From contig CP014761.1 of assembly GCA_001647635.1 (NCBI GenBank), positions 1,674,001 to 1,738,000 on the forward strand: a stretch of 64,000 nt of DNA, read 5' to 3'. The stretch comes from Leifsonia xyli (GTDB lineage: Bacteria; Actinomycetota; Actinomycetes; Actinomycetales; Microbacteriaceae). Below are positions 1 to 7,704 of the stretch, piece by piece (positions within the stretch are counted from its first letter, which is position 1; each line of letters starts with the position of its first letter). The translations under genes were made by a program, and so were the position numbers. Under the pieces are notes generated by a model. The model was not told the DNA's origin. It searched no databases and was given only the letters and a program-made list of their open reading frames with translations.

Positions 1-1
1 G

Positions 2-1732
2 CTGAACTCGATGGTCGAGCACGTCACGATGTTCACGGACGACACGTGCGCGGTCGACGGGCCCGTCGTCCCCGGGCCGTCTCTGCTGGAGTGGGTGGAG
101 GGCGTGCGCGACGGCCGCATCGCGGACGCGGAGGTCGGCGATCCGGGCGTCGCGGCCGAGCTGGCGCGCCTGCGCCGGGGAGACTTCCCGACCCGGAGGC
201 TGCAGAGCCGCTACCTTGACTGGTTCCTACGCCGGGCCATCGCCGCGCTGGATGCCGACGCGACCGTCGTGCGGCGGACCGGGGAGGTCGTCGCGGTGAC
301 GGACGACGGGGAGCACGAGACGGTCCGGCTCGCCGACGGCACGGTGCTCCGCGCCGACGCCGTCGTGTACGCGCTGGGGCACACCGGCAGCGAGCCGTCG
401 GGAGAGGCCGCCACCCTCGCCGCCTTCGCCGACCGTCACGGCCTGCACTACCAGCCGCCCGCGTTCACCGCCGACGCCGAGCTGTCCGGCATCCCGGCCG
501 GCGAGACGGTCGCCGTGCGCGGGATGGGACTGGCCGCCGTCGACCTCGTCGTGCTCCTGACGCAGGGACGCGGTGGACGCTTCGAGTGGCACCACGACGG
601 CCTCCGCTACCGGCCGAGCGGGCGCGAGCCGCGCATCCTCATCGGGTCGCGGCGGGGCGTGCCGTATCGCTCGAAGATCTCCTCGACCCTCGCGGGCGAG
701 GCGCCGTCGCTGCGGTACCTCACGCCCGAGGTGGTCGCGCGGCTGACGCGCGACCCCGGGACGCTCGACTTCCGCCGCGACGTCTGGCCATTGGTCGAGA
801 GAGAGCTGCTGCACGGCTACTACCGCGAGCTGTTCACCGGGCATCCGGAACGGGTCGCCGTGGCCTGGGAGCGCTTCCGGGCGGAGCTGGACGGGGTCGA
901 CCCGCGGTCGGCGGCGTACCGCGACCTGCTGGCCGCATCCCTCCCGGACCCGTCCGACCACCTCCACCTCGGCGCGTTCGACCGGCCGCTCGCCGGGGAG
1001 CGCTTCGCGTCGCGCGAGGCGCTGCAGCGCCGCCTGCGGGAGCACCTGCGCGACGACCTGCACCGGCGCACCGCGGCGGAGCACAGCGAGACGCTGGGGC
1101 TCTTCCTCGCGCTGCTGCAGACGATGTTCGCGCTGGCGCCGGTGGGCGCCTCCCCCGCCTGGACGGACGAGTCGCGCACGCGCGACCTCCACGGCTGGTG
1201 GCCGGCGTACTTCAGCTACGTCGCCTCCGGGCCGCCCGGGCACCGGCTGGAGGAACTGCTTGCCCTCTCCGACGCCGGGGTCGTCGAGTTCGCGGGGGCT
1301 GACCTCGTTGTGACCGCTGACGAGGAGGCCAGGGCGTTCCGCGTCTCCAGCCCATCGGTCGACGGGTCGGTGCTGACGCGCACCCTCGTCGACGCCTGGC
1401 TGCCCGCCGCGCACGCCGACCGCACCGACAACCGCGCGCTCCGCGACCTGGCGGTCAGCGGCGCCGGATCGTTCCGGCACGGGATGCTGCGCGTGCACCC
1501 CGACGACGCGCGGGTGCTCGACGCGACCGGCGCACCGCATCCCCGCCGCTGGGCGATCGGGCCGTTCACCGACGCGCCCTTCGCCGGGGCCTTCGCGCGG
1601 CCGGGCACGAACGCCCTGTCGTTCCGCGAGAACGACCGGGTCGCGCAGGCGGTGCACCGGCTGGTCGCTGACCGTGCGGCGACGCACAGCGCAACATCGC
1701 CTGGCACGTCGCCGGTGCTGTCACTACAGTGA
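2..1732 (+). CDS. FAD/NAD(P)-binding protein, 5' end outside the window
   Basis: The reading frame is open to the left edge, so the N-terminus with its expected dinucleotide-binding glycine motif is missing. What remains (about 576 codons) resembles the FAD/NAD(P)-binding family of standalone flavoproteins. The stretch VVYALGHTG near residue 120 matches the second flavin-contacting strand of such folds, and VAVRGMGLAAVDLVVLL near residue 170 looks like the later Rossmann-type glycine turn. The substrate cannot be told from the sequence. The stop codon lies 4 bases before the start of the next gene, so co-transcription is possible, although that gene also appears to have its own promoter. Confidence 0.7.
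   Translation: MNSMVEHVTMFTDDTCAVDGPVVPGPSLLEWVEGVRDGRIADAEVGDPGVAAELARLRRGDFPTRRLQSRYLDWFLRRAIAALDADATVVRRTGEVVAVTDDGEHETVRLADGTVLRADAVVYALGHTGSEPSGEAATLAAFADRHGLHYQPPAFTADAELSGIPAGETVAVRGMGLAAVDLVVLLTQGRGGRFEWHHDGLRYRPSGREPRILIGSRRGVPYRSKISSTLAGEAPSLRYLTPEVVARLTRDPGTLDFRRDVWPLVERELLHGYYRELFTGHPERVAVAWERFRAELDGVDPRSAAYRDLLAASLPDPSDHLHLGAFDRPLAGERFASREALQRRLREHLRDDLHRRTAAEHSETLGLFLALLQTMFALAPVGASPAWTDESRTRDLHGWWPAYFSYVASGPPGHRLEELLALSDAGVVEFAGADLVVTADEEARAFRVSSPSVDGSVLTRTLVDAWLPAAHADRTDNRALRDLAVSGAGSFRHGMLRVHPDDARVLDATGAPHPRRWAIGPFTDAPFAGAFARPGTNALSFRENDRVAQAVHRLVADRAATHSATSPGTSPVLSLQ
1725..1730 (+). promoter_or_regulatory. Possible -10 element (TACAGT) for a leaderless metY transcript
   Basis: TACAGT lies 6 bases before the ATG at 1737 and there is no Shine-Dalgarno sequence. 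This is the usual geometry of leaderless genes in actinobacteria. The -35 region is not clear. Confidence 0.35.
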
Positions 1733-1736
1733 CCCC

Positions 1737-3038
1737 ATGCCGGACGAACCCCGCCGCCCGCTCGATTTCGAGACCCGCCAGATCCACGCAGGAGCCGTCG
1801 TCGACTCCGAGACCCGGTCCCGGGTGACGCCGATCTACCAGACGGCGGCGTACGTCTTCGACAGCTTCGACGACGGCGAGGAGCGGTTCGCCGGCCGCAG
1901 CGCCTACCGGGCCTACTCGCGCAACGAGAACCCCACCAACGCGGTCGCCGGGCGCCGCATCGCGGACCTCGAGGGCGGGGTCGACGGGATCGTCGTGGCC
2001 AGCGGGCAGGCCGCGATCGCGTCCGCGCTGAGCGCGCTCGCAGGAGCCGGGGACCACATCCTGGCCACGCGCTCGCTGTACGAGGGGACGCGCGAGATGT
2101 TCCGCGGCGTGCTCGCGCGGCAGGGCATCGAGTTCGAGTACGTGCCGGACGACGCAGACGACGACGAGTGGACGTCGCGCATCCGCGCCAATACGAAGGC
2201 GGTGTACACCGAGACGCTTCCGAACCCGCTCGGCCAGGTGGTCGACATCCGGCGGATCGCGGGTCTGGCCCGCGCGGCCGGGGTTCCGCTGGTCGTCGAC
2301 AACACGGTCCCGACCCCGTACCTGTGGCGGCCGATCGAGGACGGCGCGGACATCGTCATCCACTCGACCTCGAAGTGGCTGTCCGGCCACGCGTCGGTCA
2401 TCGGCGGTGCGATCGTGGACGCGGGGACCTTTGACTGGGCGGCGGCCGGGGCGCGCTTCCCGCAGCTGACGGAGCCGCCGCGGCCGGGGGTCCCGTCGTT
2501 CGTGGAGCGGTTCGGCTCGGGTGCGTACCTGGCGTACGTGCGCAGCGTCATCGTGCTCGAGTACGGGCCGACCGTGCCGCCGACCAGCACGTTCCTGCTG
2601 CTGCACGGCATCGAGACGCTGTCGGTGCGGATGGACCGGCACGTCGCCACCGCGCAGACCGTCGCGCAGTGGCTGGAGCGGCGGCCGGAGGTCGCGACGG
2701 TCCACTACCCCGGGCTGCCGTCGAACCCGTACTACGAGCGGGCGCAGCGGTATCTGCCGCGCGGGGCCGGATCCATCGTCTCCATCGACCTGGCCGGCGG
2801 GCGGGATGCGGCGCGCCGGTTCATCGACGCGCTGGAGCTGATCTCGCCGATGACGCACATCGGGGACGTCCGCACGCTCGCCATCCACCTGGGCAGCACC
2901 ATCCACGCCAAGCTGACGCCCGAGGAGCAGGCCGACGCGGGCATCACCCCCGGCCTCATCCGCCTCTCCATCGGCCTCGAAAGCCCGCGCGACATCCTCG
3001 ACGACCTCGCCCGCGCCCTGACCGCCGCGGGGGCCTGA
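1737..3038 (+). CDS. metY: O-acetylhomoserine sulfhydrylase / cystathionine gamma-synthase-family PLP enzyme
   Basis: A 433-residue fold-type I PLP enzyme that would join a sulfur donor to an activated homoserine in methionine synthesis. The N-terminal FETRQIHAGA and TPIYQTAAYVF are typical of the MetY branch, and the PLP lysine is K213 in HSTSKWLSGH. YSRNENPTN and SGQAAIASAL are the usual cofactor-binding segments. An upstream in-frame ATG at 1674 would add 21 residues inside the preceding gene and is not needed for homology; the ATG at 1737 begins directly at the conserved part. The next gene is a convergent MalY-like PLP enzyme, so both strands here deal with sulfur amino acids. Cystathionine gamma-synthase or methionine gamma-lyase activity cannot be excluded. 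Confidence 0.85.
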   Translation: MPDEPRRPLDFETRQIHAGAVVDSETRSRVTPIYQTAAYVFDSFDDGEERFAGRSAYRAYSRNENPTNAVAGRRIADLEGGVDGIVVASGQAAIASALSALAGAGDHILATRSLYEGTREMFRGVLARQGIEFEYVPDDADDDEWTSRIRANTKAVYTETLPNPLGQVVDIRRIAGLARAAGVPLVVDNTVPTPYLWRPIEDGADIVIHSTSKWLSGHASVIGGAIVDAGTFDWAAAGARFPQLTEPPRPGVPSFVERFGSGAYLAYVRSVIVLEYGPTVPPTSTFLLLHGIETLSVRMDRHVATAQTVAQWLERRPEVATVHYPGLPSNPYYERAQRYLPRGAGSIVSIDLAGGRDAARRFIDALELISPMTHIGDVRTLAIHLGSTIHAKLTPEEQADAGITPGLIRLSIGLESPRDILDDLARALTAAGA

Positions 3039-3066
3039 TCGTCGGAGATCCAGGCCGATCTCGCAC

Positions 3067-3102
3067 GAAACTCCATCCCGGCCGCGGCCGGGCGGAGATT
3101 TC
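3067..3102. terminator. Stem-loop between convergent genes
   Basis: CCCGGC (3077-3082) and GCCGGG (3087-3092) pair around CGCG, extended by CTCC/GGAG and GAAA/TTTC across small bulges. It lies between two convergent genes and could end both transcripts. Confidence 0.6.
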
Positions 3103-3119
3103 GAGCCCTTTCTCCCACG

Positions 3120-4241
3120 CTAGCCGGCGAGGGCGGCGGGGCGGGCGGGCGCGGCCGCGACGGTCGCGGCGATGCGGCGGACCGCCTCGACGACCGTCGA
3201 CGGATTGCACGCGAGGTTGATGCGGGCGAAGCCGCGTCCGGGCTCGCCGAACGCGAGGCCGGAGTTGAGCGCCACGCGGCCCTGCTCGATCAGCACGCGG
3301 GCGGGGTCGTCGCCGAGGCCGGTGTCGCGGAAGTCGAGCCACGCGAGGTACCCCGCGTCCGGCCGGACCACCCGCACCGACGGCGCCTGCCGGGCGAGCT
3401 CCGCCTCCAGCAGCGCCACGTTGGACACCAGCAGACCGACGAGGTCGTCGCGCCACGACAGGCACGACAACGCCGCGATGTTCGCGTGCAGGCCCAGGAT
3501 GCTGGTGCGCGCGGCGAGCTCCTCCGGCAGGGCGGTCAACAGCTCGGCGGACCGGTCGTCCGCGGCGACGACGACCGCGCACTTGAGGCCGGCGAGGTTC
3601 CAGGCCTTGCTGGCCGAGGTGACCGTCACCGCACGGGCGCCGGCGGCGCGGGCGACAGGGGCGAACGGCGTGAACACCGTTCCGGGATGGGCGAGCGGCG
3701 CGTGCACCTCGTCGCTGACCACGAACACGTCGTAGCGGGCGGCGAGGGCGGCGAGCGCCTGGAGCGTCGCGCGGCTGTGACATCGTCCGGTCGGGTTCTG
3801 CGGGTTGCACAGCAGGAGGGCGTCCGCGCCGTCGGCGAACGCACGCTCGATGCCGGCCAGGTCGAGCGACCAGTTCTCGTCCTCGAGCAGCGGCACGGTG
3901 ACGGCGACCGCGTCCGCCTCGTCCACCATCTCGAAGAACGGCGGGTACACCGGAGGCGTCAGCACCACGCGTCCGCCGACCTCGGGCAGGTCCAGCCGCA
4001 ACGCCTCGACCACGCCGACCGTCACATCCGTCGCCAGGTGCACCGTCGCCGGGTCGACCTGCCAGCCCCACTGCTCATCGGCGAAGCGCGCGAAGGCGGA
4101 GGCGAGCGGACCGGCCGAGTCGAGGTAGCCCGTGTCGGAGTGGCGGAGGATCTCGGCGACGCGATCCAGGATGGCCGGCTCGACGTCGAAGTCCATCTCG
4201 GCCACGAACACCGGCAGCACATCCGCGGGTAGCGGCGCCAC
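3120..4241 (-). CDS. MalY/PatB-family aminotransferase-fold C-S lyase, N-terminus frameshifted
   Basis: A PLP-dependent class I/II aminotransferase-fold protein of the cystathionine beta-lyase type (MalY/PatB), cleaving C-S bonds in cystathionine or cysteine conjugates. DVLPVFVAEMDF near the start is the family hallmark, CNPQNPTG binds the carboxylate side, and the PLP lysine is in SASKAWNLAGLK (about residue 212 counted from the GTG at 4241). The GTG start lacks a ribosome-binding site and omits the usual first residues. In the neighbouring frame, 4300-4230 encodes the expected MSFGPARSLEQLFATRSS followed by IKWRRYP. One extra base in the GGG at 4227-4229 would join the two frames as YPADVLP. 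The full gene would then be 3120-4300. The catalytic body looks intact. Confidence 0.8.
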   Translation of the reverse strand: MAPLPADVLPVFVAEMDFDVEPAILDRVAEILRHSDTGYLDSAGPLASAFARFADEQWGWQVDPATVHLATDVTVGVVEALRLDLPEVGGRVVLTPPVYPPFFEMVDEADAVAVTVPLLEDENWSLDLAGIERAFADGADALLLCNPQNPTGRCHSRATLQALAALAARYDVFVVSDEVHAPLAHPGTVFTPFAPVARAAGARAVTVTSASKAWNLAGLKCAVVVAADDRSAELLTALPEELAARTSILGLHANIAALSCLSWRDDLVGLLVSNVALLEAELARQAPSVRVVRPDAGYLAWLDFRDTGLGDDPARVLIEQGRVALNSGLAFGEPGRGFARINLACNPSTVVEAVRRIAATVAAAPARPAALAG

Positions 4242-4300
4242 TTGATGCTCGACCTGGTCGCGAAGAGCTGCTCCAGGGAACGTGCCGGTCCGAAGCTCAT
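4227..4300 (-). other. N-terminal piece of the MalY/PatB-like gene in the shifted frame
   Basis: ATG at 4298-4300 opens a frame giving MSFGPARSLEQLFATRSS then IKWRRYP. This is the N-terminal segment expected before DVLPVFVAEMDF in this family. The frame change falls at or next to the GGG at 4227-4229. Confidence 0.65.
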
Positions 4301-4370
4301 CCCGTCACTGTGCCGCAGGGCGGTCACGGATGCGACCCGGGGCGTCAAAAAGCGTAGTGAAGCGGCGGCG

Positions 4371-4730
4371 TCACTTCTTGTCGAGCACCCCCACCTGCGT
4401 CCCGGCGGAGTCGTAGACGTTGAGCGTGTCGCCGTCGGAGCGGGCGCTGGCCGCCTTCGAGAGCCAGGGGTCGACGTCGGGGCACGCCTTGGTCGTGACG
4501 GCCAGCTTGCTGAAGGTGATCCTGCCTTTGGACTCGGTCCACTGTCCGCTCATCGCGTTGCAGCCGTCGTTGCCGGAGAGGTCGCCGCCGTCCTTCAGCT
4601 GGAGCTGGGTGCCGGCCGGCCGGTCGGATGTCCACGTGCCGACGTACGACGACGAGCTGCTCGGGGCGCACCCGGCGAGGGCAGCCAGGGAGACCGCCGC
4701 GACGGCGCACAAGCTCAACGTCCGCTTCAT
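4371..4730 (-). CDS. Small lipoprotein with META-like domain
   Basis: A 119-residue predicted lipoprotein. The signal sequence ends in LAGC with the lipidated cysteine at residue 21, so the protein should be anchored on the outer face of the membrane. The mature part has GTWTSDRPAGTQLQLKDGGDL and then GNDGCNAMSGQW, similar to the N-x-x-G-x-N pattern of META/HslJ-type domains. Its function is unknown; the family is linked in some bacteria to stress or resistance phenotypes. It is separated by 70 bases from the MalY-like gene on the same strand and by 65 bases from the next upstream gene, so an operon is possible but not shown. Confidence 0.7.
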   Translation of the reverse strand: MKRTLSLCAVAAVSLAALAGCAPSSSSSYVGTWTSDRPAGTQLQLKDGGDLSGNDGCNAMSGQWTESKGRITFSKLAVTTKACPDVDPWLSKAASARSDGDTLNVYDSAGTQVGVLDKK

Positions 4731-4795
4731 GCCCGCAGTATGGAGGCTGCGGTCGCGCTCGGCTAGCCAGAACCTGCGGCGCCCCGGGAGTCGGC

Positions 4796-5212
4796 TCAGG
4801 ACGCGAGGGCGAGCTGGCGGAAGCGGATGACGGACGCGTCCTCGCCGCCGCCGGCGCAGTCGTACGCGGCGCGGATCGGGTCGACCGCCCGCCCGTTGGG
4901 CAGCACCACTTCGAGCATCGCGTCGTCGCGCGACCCGCGGCGCCGCGCCGTGCTCCAGTGGCCGCCGTCGGTGCGCACCAGGATCTCGCCGATCAGGCAG
5001 CCCAGGCTCTGCACCGTGAACTCGTCGCCGACGAAGCCGTCCTCGGTCCGCAGGTCGACGAACAGGCGGTCGACGAAGACGAGGTCCTCGGGGACGAAGG
5101 TCACCGTGTGCCCATAGATGTCGTGGATGCCGCCGGCCATCGCTCCGGCCAGCAGCGAGCCGACGGCGGGGTCAGGCCGCCGCCGGCTCGCTGCGCGGGG
5201 GAACCGGAACAT
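4796..5212 (-). CDS. Hypothetical protein
   Basis: 138 residues, no recognised family. It begins with an arginine-rich MFRFPRAASRRRPDP, then a mixed alpha/beta sequence with LVFVDRLFVDLR and VQSLGCLIGEILVR; three cysteines in total do not form an obvious metal site. It has no clear signal peptide or membrane segment. GAGG-containing sequence upstream could serve as a ribosome-binding site. It is divergent from the ROK regulator to its right. Codon use is like the neighbours, so it is probably a real gene. Confidence 0.55.
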   Translation of the reverse strand: MFRFPRAASRRRPDPAVGSLLAGAMAGGIHDIYGHTVTFVPEDLVFVDRLFVDLRTEDGFVGDEFTVQSLGCLIGEILVRTDGGHWSTARRRGSRDDAMLEVVLPNGRAVDPIRAAYDCAGGGEDASVIRFRQLALAS

Positions 5213-5328
5213 GGGTCACACGGTAGGCCTCCTCTGCTGAGGGATGCTCGCCCCATTTCGAGTGCCCCCGCTGCGGGTCACGCGCGCCGCTATGCTGAGC
5301 GCGACGACAGGGATGCCGCACATCCATC

Positions 5329-5344
5329 CACTCCGATAGTAAAG
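5329..5344 (+). promoter_or_regulatory. Putative operator of the ROK regulator (copy 1)
   Basis: CACTCCGATAGTAAAG, 42 bases before the GTG of the ROK gene. It differs at one position from the sequence at 6718-6733 in front of the sugar operon. Two near-identical 16-mers placed this way suggest an autoregulated operator. Confidence 0.6.
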
Positions 5345-5385
5345 TTCACGCGAGGCCCATGGGCGGCCGGGATGAGGAGGCTCCG

Positions 5386-6585
5386 GTGGCGAAGCGGACG
5401 CGTGCGACCGCGACGACGAGCACGCTCGCGCGCGTCAACCAGACCGCCATCATCGAGGCGCTGCGCGAGTCCGGCGCGCTGTCGCGGCAGCAGCTCGGCG
5501 CGAAGACCGGGTTGAGCCCGGCGACGATCAACCGGCTCACCGCCTCCCTCATCGAGGACGGGCTCGTCGTAGCGGCCGGGCAGGAGCCCTCGACCGGCGG
5601 GAGGCCGTCGGTGCTGCTGCGCTACGCCGGCAGTTCGCGGCTGGTCGCGGCGATCCAGCTGCGCGCCGAGACGGTCACCGGCATCCTGGTCGACTTCGAC
5701 GGCAAAGTCGTGTTCCGCCGCTCGGTCGCGCTCGGGGCCGGCGAGGACCGTGCGCCCGATCAGGAGCGCGGCCTGCGCAAGATCTTCCGGCTGTTCGACG
5801 ACCTCATCGCCACGGCCGACTCGATGGGCACGCCGTGCCTGGCCGTCGGGATCGCCGTGCCCGGCGTGGTGCAGCAGCCGGACGGCGTGGTCGGCACGAT
5901 GCCCGAGTTCGGCTGGACCGGCGTGCCGTTCGGCGAGCTGCTCCGCGCGCGCACCTCGCTCCCGGTGGTGGTCGAGAACGACGCGAACGCGCTGGCCTAC
6001 GGCGAACTCCACGCGGGAGCAGGCCGGGGGCTGTCGAGCCTGGTGGCGCTGTTCCTCGAGAACGGACTCGGCGCCGGCATCGTGGCCAACGGCGAGCTGC
6101 ACCGCGGTGCACGCGCGGAGGCCGGTGAGATCGGCTACCTGCTGATGGAGCGGTCGTCGCTGGAGCGCTCGTACGACGCGCGCGGCGACCTGGAGGATCG
6201 CATCGGCTCGCTCGCGCTGACCGAGCGGGCGCGCGAGCGCGGGATGCCCATCCCGGCGTCCGGCTCCCTCACCGCGGAGGACGTGTTCGAGCTGGCCCGG
6301 GACGGGAACGCCGACGCGCAGGAGCTCGCCGACGAGATCCTCGACATGGTCGCGATCGCGGTCGCCGCGCTGGTCATCGTGCTCGATCCGGAGCTGGTGG
6401 TGGTCGGCAGCAGCTTCGTCGGGAGCGCCGACACCGTCATCCCGGGCATCCAGGAGCGGCTGCGCGGCCGCATCATCCGCGTGCCGCGCATCGAGCCGGC
6501 GACCCACCGCGAGGATGCGGTGCTGCTGGGAGCCGCCGAGCTGGCGGCCGCCGAGGTCAACGGCTTCGCCTACCTCGCCTTCTGA
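5386..6585 (+). CDS. ROK-family transcriptional regulator of the adjacent sugar operon
   Basis: A 399-residue repressor-type ROK protein. Residues about 8-65 form a winged helix-turn-helix (VNQTAIIEALRESGALSRQ, then LSPATINRLTASLIEDGL), followed by the GGRPS linker and a ROK sugar-sensing domain with IAVPGVV and ENDANALAYGE. The zinc-binding CxCGxxGC signature of many ROK proteins is absent, which is common in degenerate sensor versions. GTG at 5386 is preferred over ATG at 5359 because AGGAGG (5375-5380) sits 5 bases before it. It probably senses the sugar or sugar phosphate handled by the kinase, transporter and isomerase downstream, and probably binds the two CACTCCGATAG sites. Confidence 0.85.
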   Translation: MAKRTRATATTSTLARVNQTAIIEALRESGALSRQQLGAKTGLSPATINRLTASLIEDGLVVAAGQEPSTGGRPSVLLRYAGSSRLVAAIQLRAETVTGILVDFDGKVVFRRSVALGAGEDRAPDQERGLRKIFRLFDDLIATADSMGTPCLAVGIAVPGVVQQPDGVVGTMPEFGWTGVPFGELLRARTSLPVVVENDANALAYGELHAGAGRGLSSLVALFLENGLGAGIVANGELHRGARAEAGEIGYLLMERSSLERSYDARGDLEDRIGSLALTERARERGMPIPASGSLTAEDVFELARDGNADAQELADEILDMVAIAVAALVIVLDPELVVVGSSFVGSADTVIPGIQERLRGRIIRVPRIEPATHREDAVLLGAAELAAAEVNGFAYLAF

Positions 6586-6598
6586 CGTCCGCACTCCG

Positions 6599-6655
6599 CG
6601 ATTCGTGCCGAATGGTCGCCATTCGGCGCGAATGGCGACCATTCGTGCCGAATCG
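6599..6655. terminator. Long inverted repeat after the ROK gene
   Basis: Arms 6599-6625 and 6629-6655 pair over 24 of 27 positions with a 3-base loop; the inner 17 pairs are perfect. The core ATTCGTGCCGAATGG resembles the palindrome at 48722-48774. It most simply ends the ROK transcript before the promoter at 6671. Confidence 0.65.
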
Positions 6656-6670
6656 GCGAGCGAGGAACTA

Positions 6671-6700
6671 TTGACAGCCGCGGGAACCGCACCCTAGGTT
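6671..6700 (+). promoter_or_regulatory. Promoter of the sugar kinase-transport operon
   Basis: TTGACA (6671-6676) and TAGGTT (6695-6700) with an 18-base spacer form a good sigma-70-type promoter. The putative operator at 6718-6733 would lie just downstream of the start point, suitable for repression by road-block. Confidence 0.6.
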
Positions 6701-6717
6701 TGTCCTCAACTTCTTCT

Positions 6718-6733
6718 CACTCCGATAGGAAAG
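6718..6733 (+). promoter_or_regulatory. Putative operator of the ROK regulator (copy 2)
   Basis: CACTCCGATAGGAAAG, 15 of 16 identical to 5329-5344. It lies between the predicted promoter and the kinase start codon. Confidence 0.6.
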
Positions 6734-6768
6734 AAGAGGCTTCCCTACAGCGAGGCAGAGGAGCAGAC

Positions 6769-7704
6769 GTGATCGTCGGAATCGACATCGGCGGCACCAA
6801 GACGCACGTCTGCGTCGAGGACGACGCCGGCGCCGTGCTCCTCGACCGGTCGGTCAAGACCGCCGACTGGCAGCATGGAAGCGAGCTCCACTCGGAGGAG
6901 AACGTCCGCGCCCTCCTCGCCCTGTTCGAGCACGTGCCGGGCGCTCCCGCCGCTCCGCTCGTGGTCGGCGCGCACGGCCTCGACAGCGAGGCGCAGACCC
7001 TGGCCTTCTCCCAGACGCTCTCCGCCCTGCACGAGGGCCCTGCCCTCGCGGTGAACGACGTCGAGCTGGTCGGCCCCGCCGCCGGCTTCGACGAGGCGAT
7101 CGCCGTCATCGCCGGCACCGGCAGCAAGGTCGTCGGGCGCCGGGCGGACGGGACGCTCGTCAACGCGGGAGGCTACGGCTACATCCTCAACGACCCGGGC
7201 AGCGCGCCCGCGCTCGTCCGCGACGCCGTCCGCTCGCTCTTCGACGCGGTCGACGAGGAGGAGCCCCGGGATGCGCTGGCCGACGCGCTCTTCACCCACT
7301 TCGGCGTCGACGAGATCGTCGGGCTCTCGATGGCTCTGAGCATCCGGCCGCGCGTCACCGTCTGGGGCGCCGCCGCTCCCCTGGTCTTCGCGGCGGCCGA
7401 CGCCGGCAGCGTGCGCGCCGCGCGCGTCATCGAGCAGGCGGCCGACGAGCTCGCGCGCAGCGTCGAGCTCGTGCACCGCCGCGGCGCGGCCGGCGACGAC
7501 GTGGTCTGCGCCGGCGGCGTGGTCAGCCACCAGCCGCGCTTGTTCGACGCCCTCGCCGAGCGCCTGCGCGCCCGCGGGCTCACCCACTCCATCCACCTGC
7601 TGGATGTCGCCCCGGTGCGCGGCGCCCTCGCGCTCGCCCGGCGGCTCACGGAGGCGGCCACCGTCGTCCCCTTCGCACCATCGAACACACGGAGGAAGTC
7701 ATGA
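6769..7704 (+). CDS. BadF/BadG/BcrA/BcrD-type sugar kinase (N-acetylglucosamine kinase-like)
   Basis: A 311-residue ASKHA-fold ATPase. IVGIDIGGTKTHVCVEDDAG at the start is the phosphate-1 loop, IAGTGSKVVGRRADG near residue 110 is the phosphate-2 loop, and VVCAGGVVSHQPRLF near residue 245 fits the adenosine motif. This family includes the N-acetylglucosamine kinases, matching a locus with a SIS isomerase. GTG at 6769 is chosen because AGAGGAG (6757-6763) precedes it and because it starts directly at the conserved loop. It overlaps the next gene by 4 bases, so the two should be translationally coupled. The exact sugar is not determined by the sequence. Confidence 0.8.
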   Translation: MIVGIDIGGTKTHVCVEDDAGAVLLDRSVKTADWQHGSELHSEENVRALLALFEHVPGAPAAPLVVGAHGLDSEAQTLAFSQTLSALHEGPALAVNDVELVGPAAGFDEAIAVIAGTGSKVVGRRADGTLVNAGGYGYILNDPGSAPALVRDAVRSLFDAVDEEEPRDALADALFTHFGVDEIVGLSMALSIRPRVTVWGAAAPLVFAAADAGSVRAARVIEQAADELARSVELVHRRGAAGDDVVCAGGVVSHQPRLFDALAERLRARGLTHSIHLLDVAPVRGALALARRLTEAATVVPFAPSNTRRKS

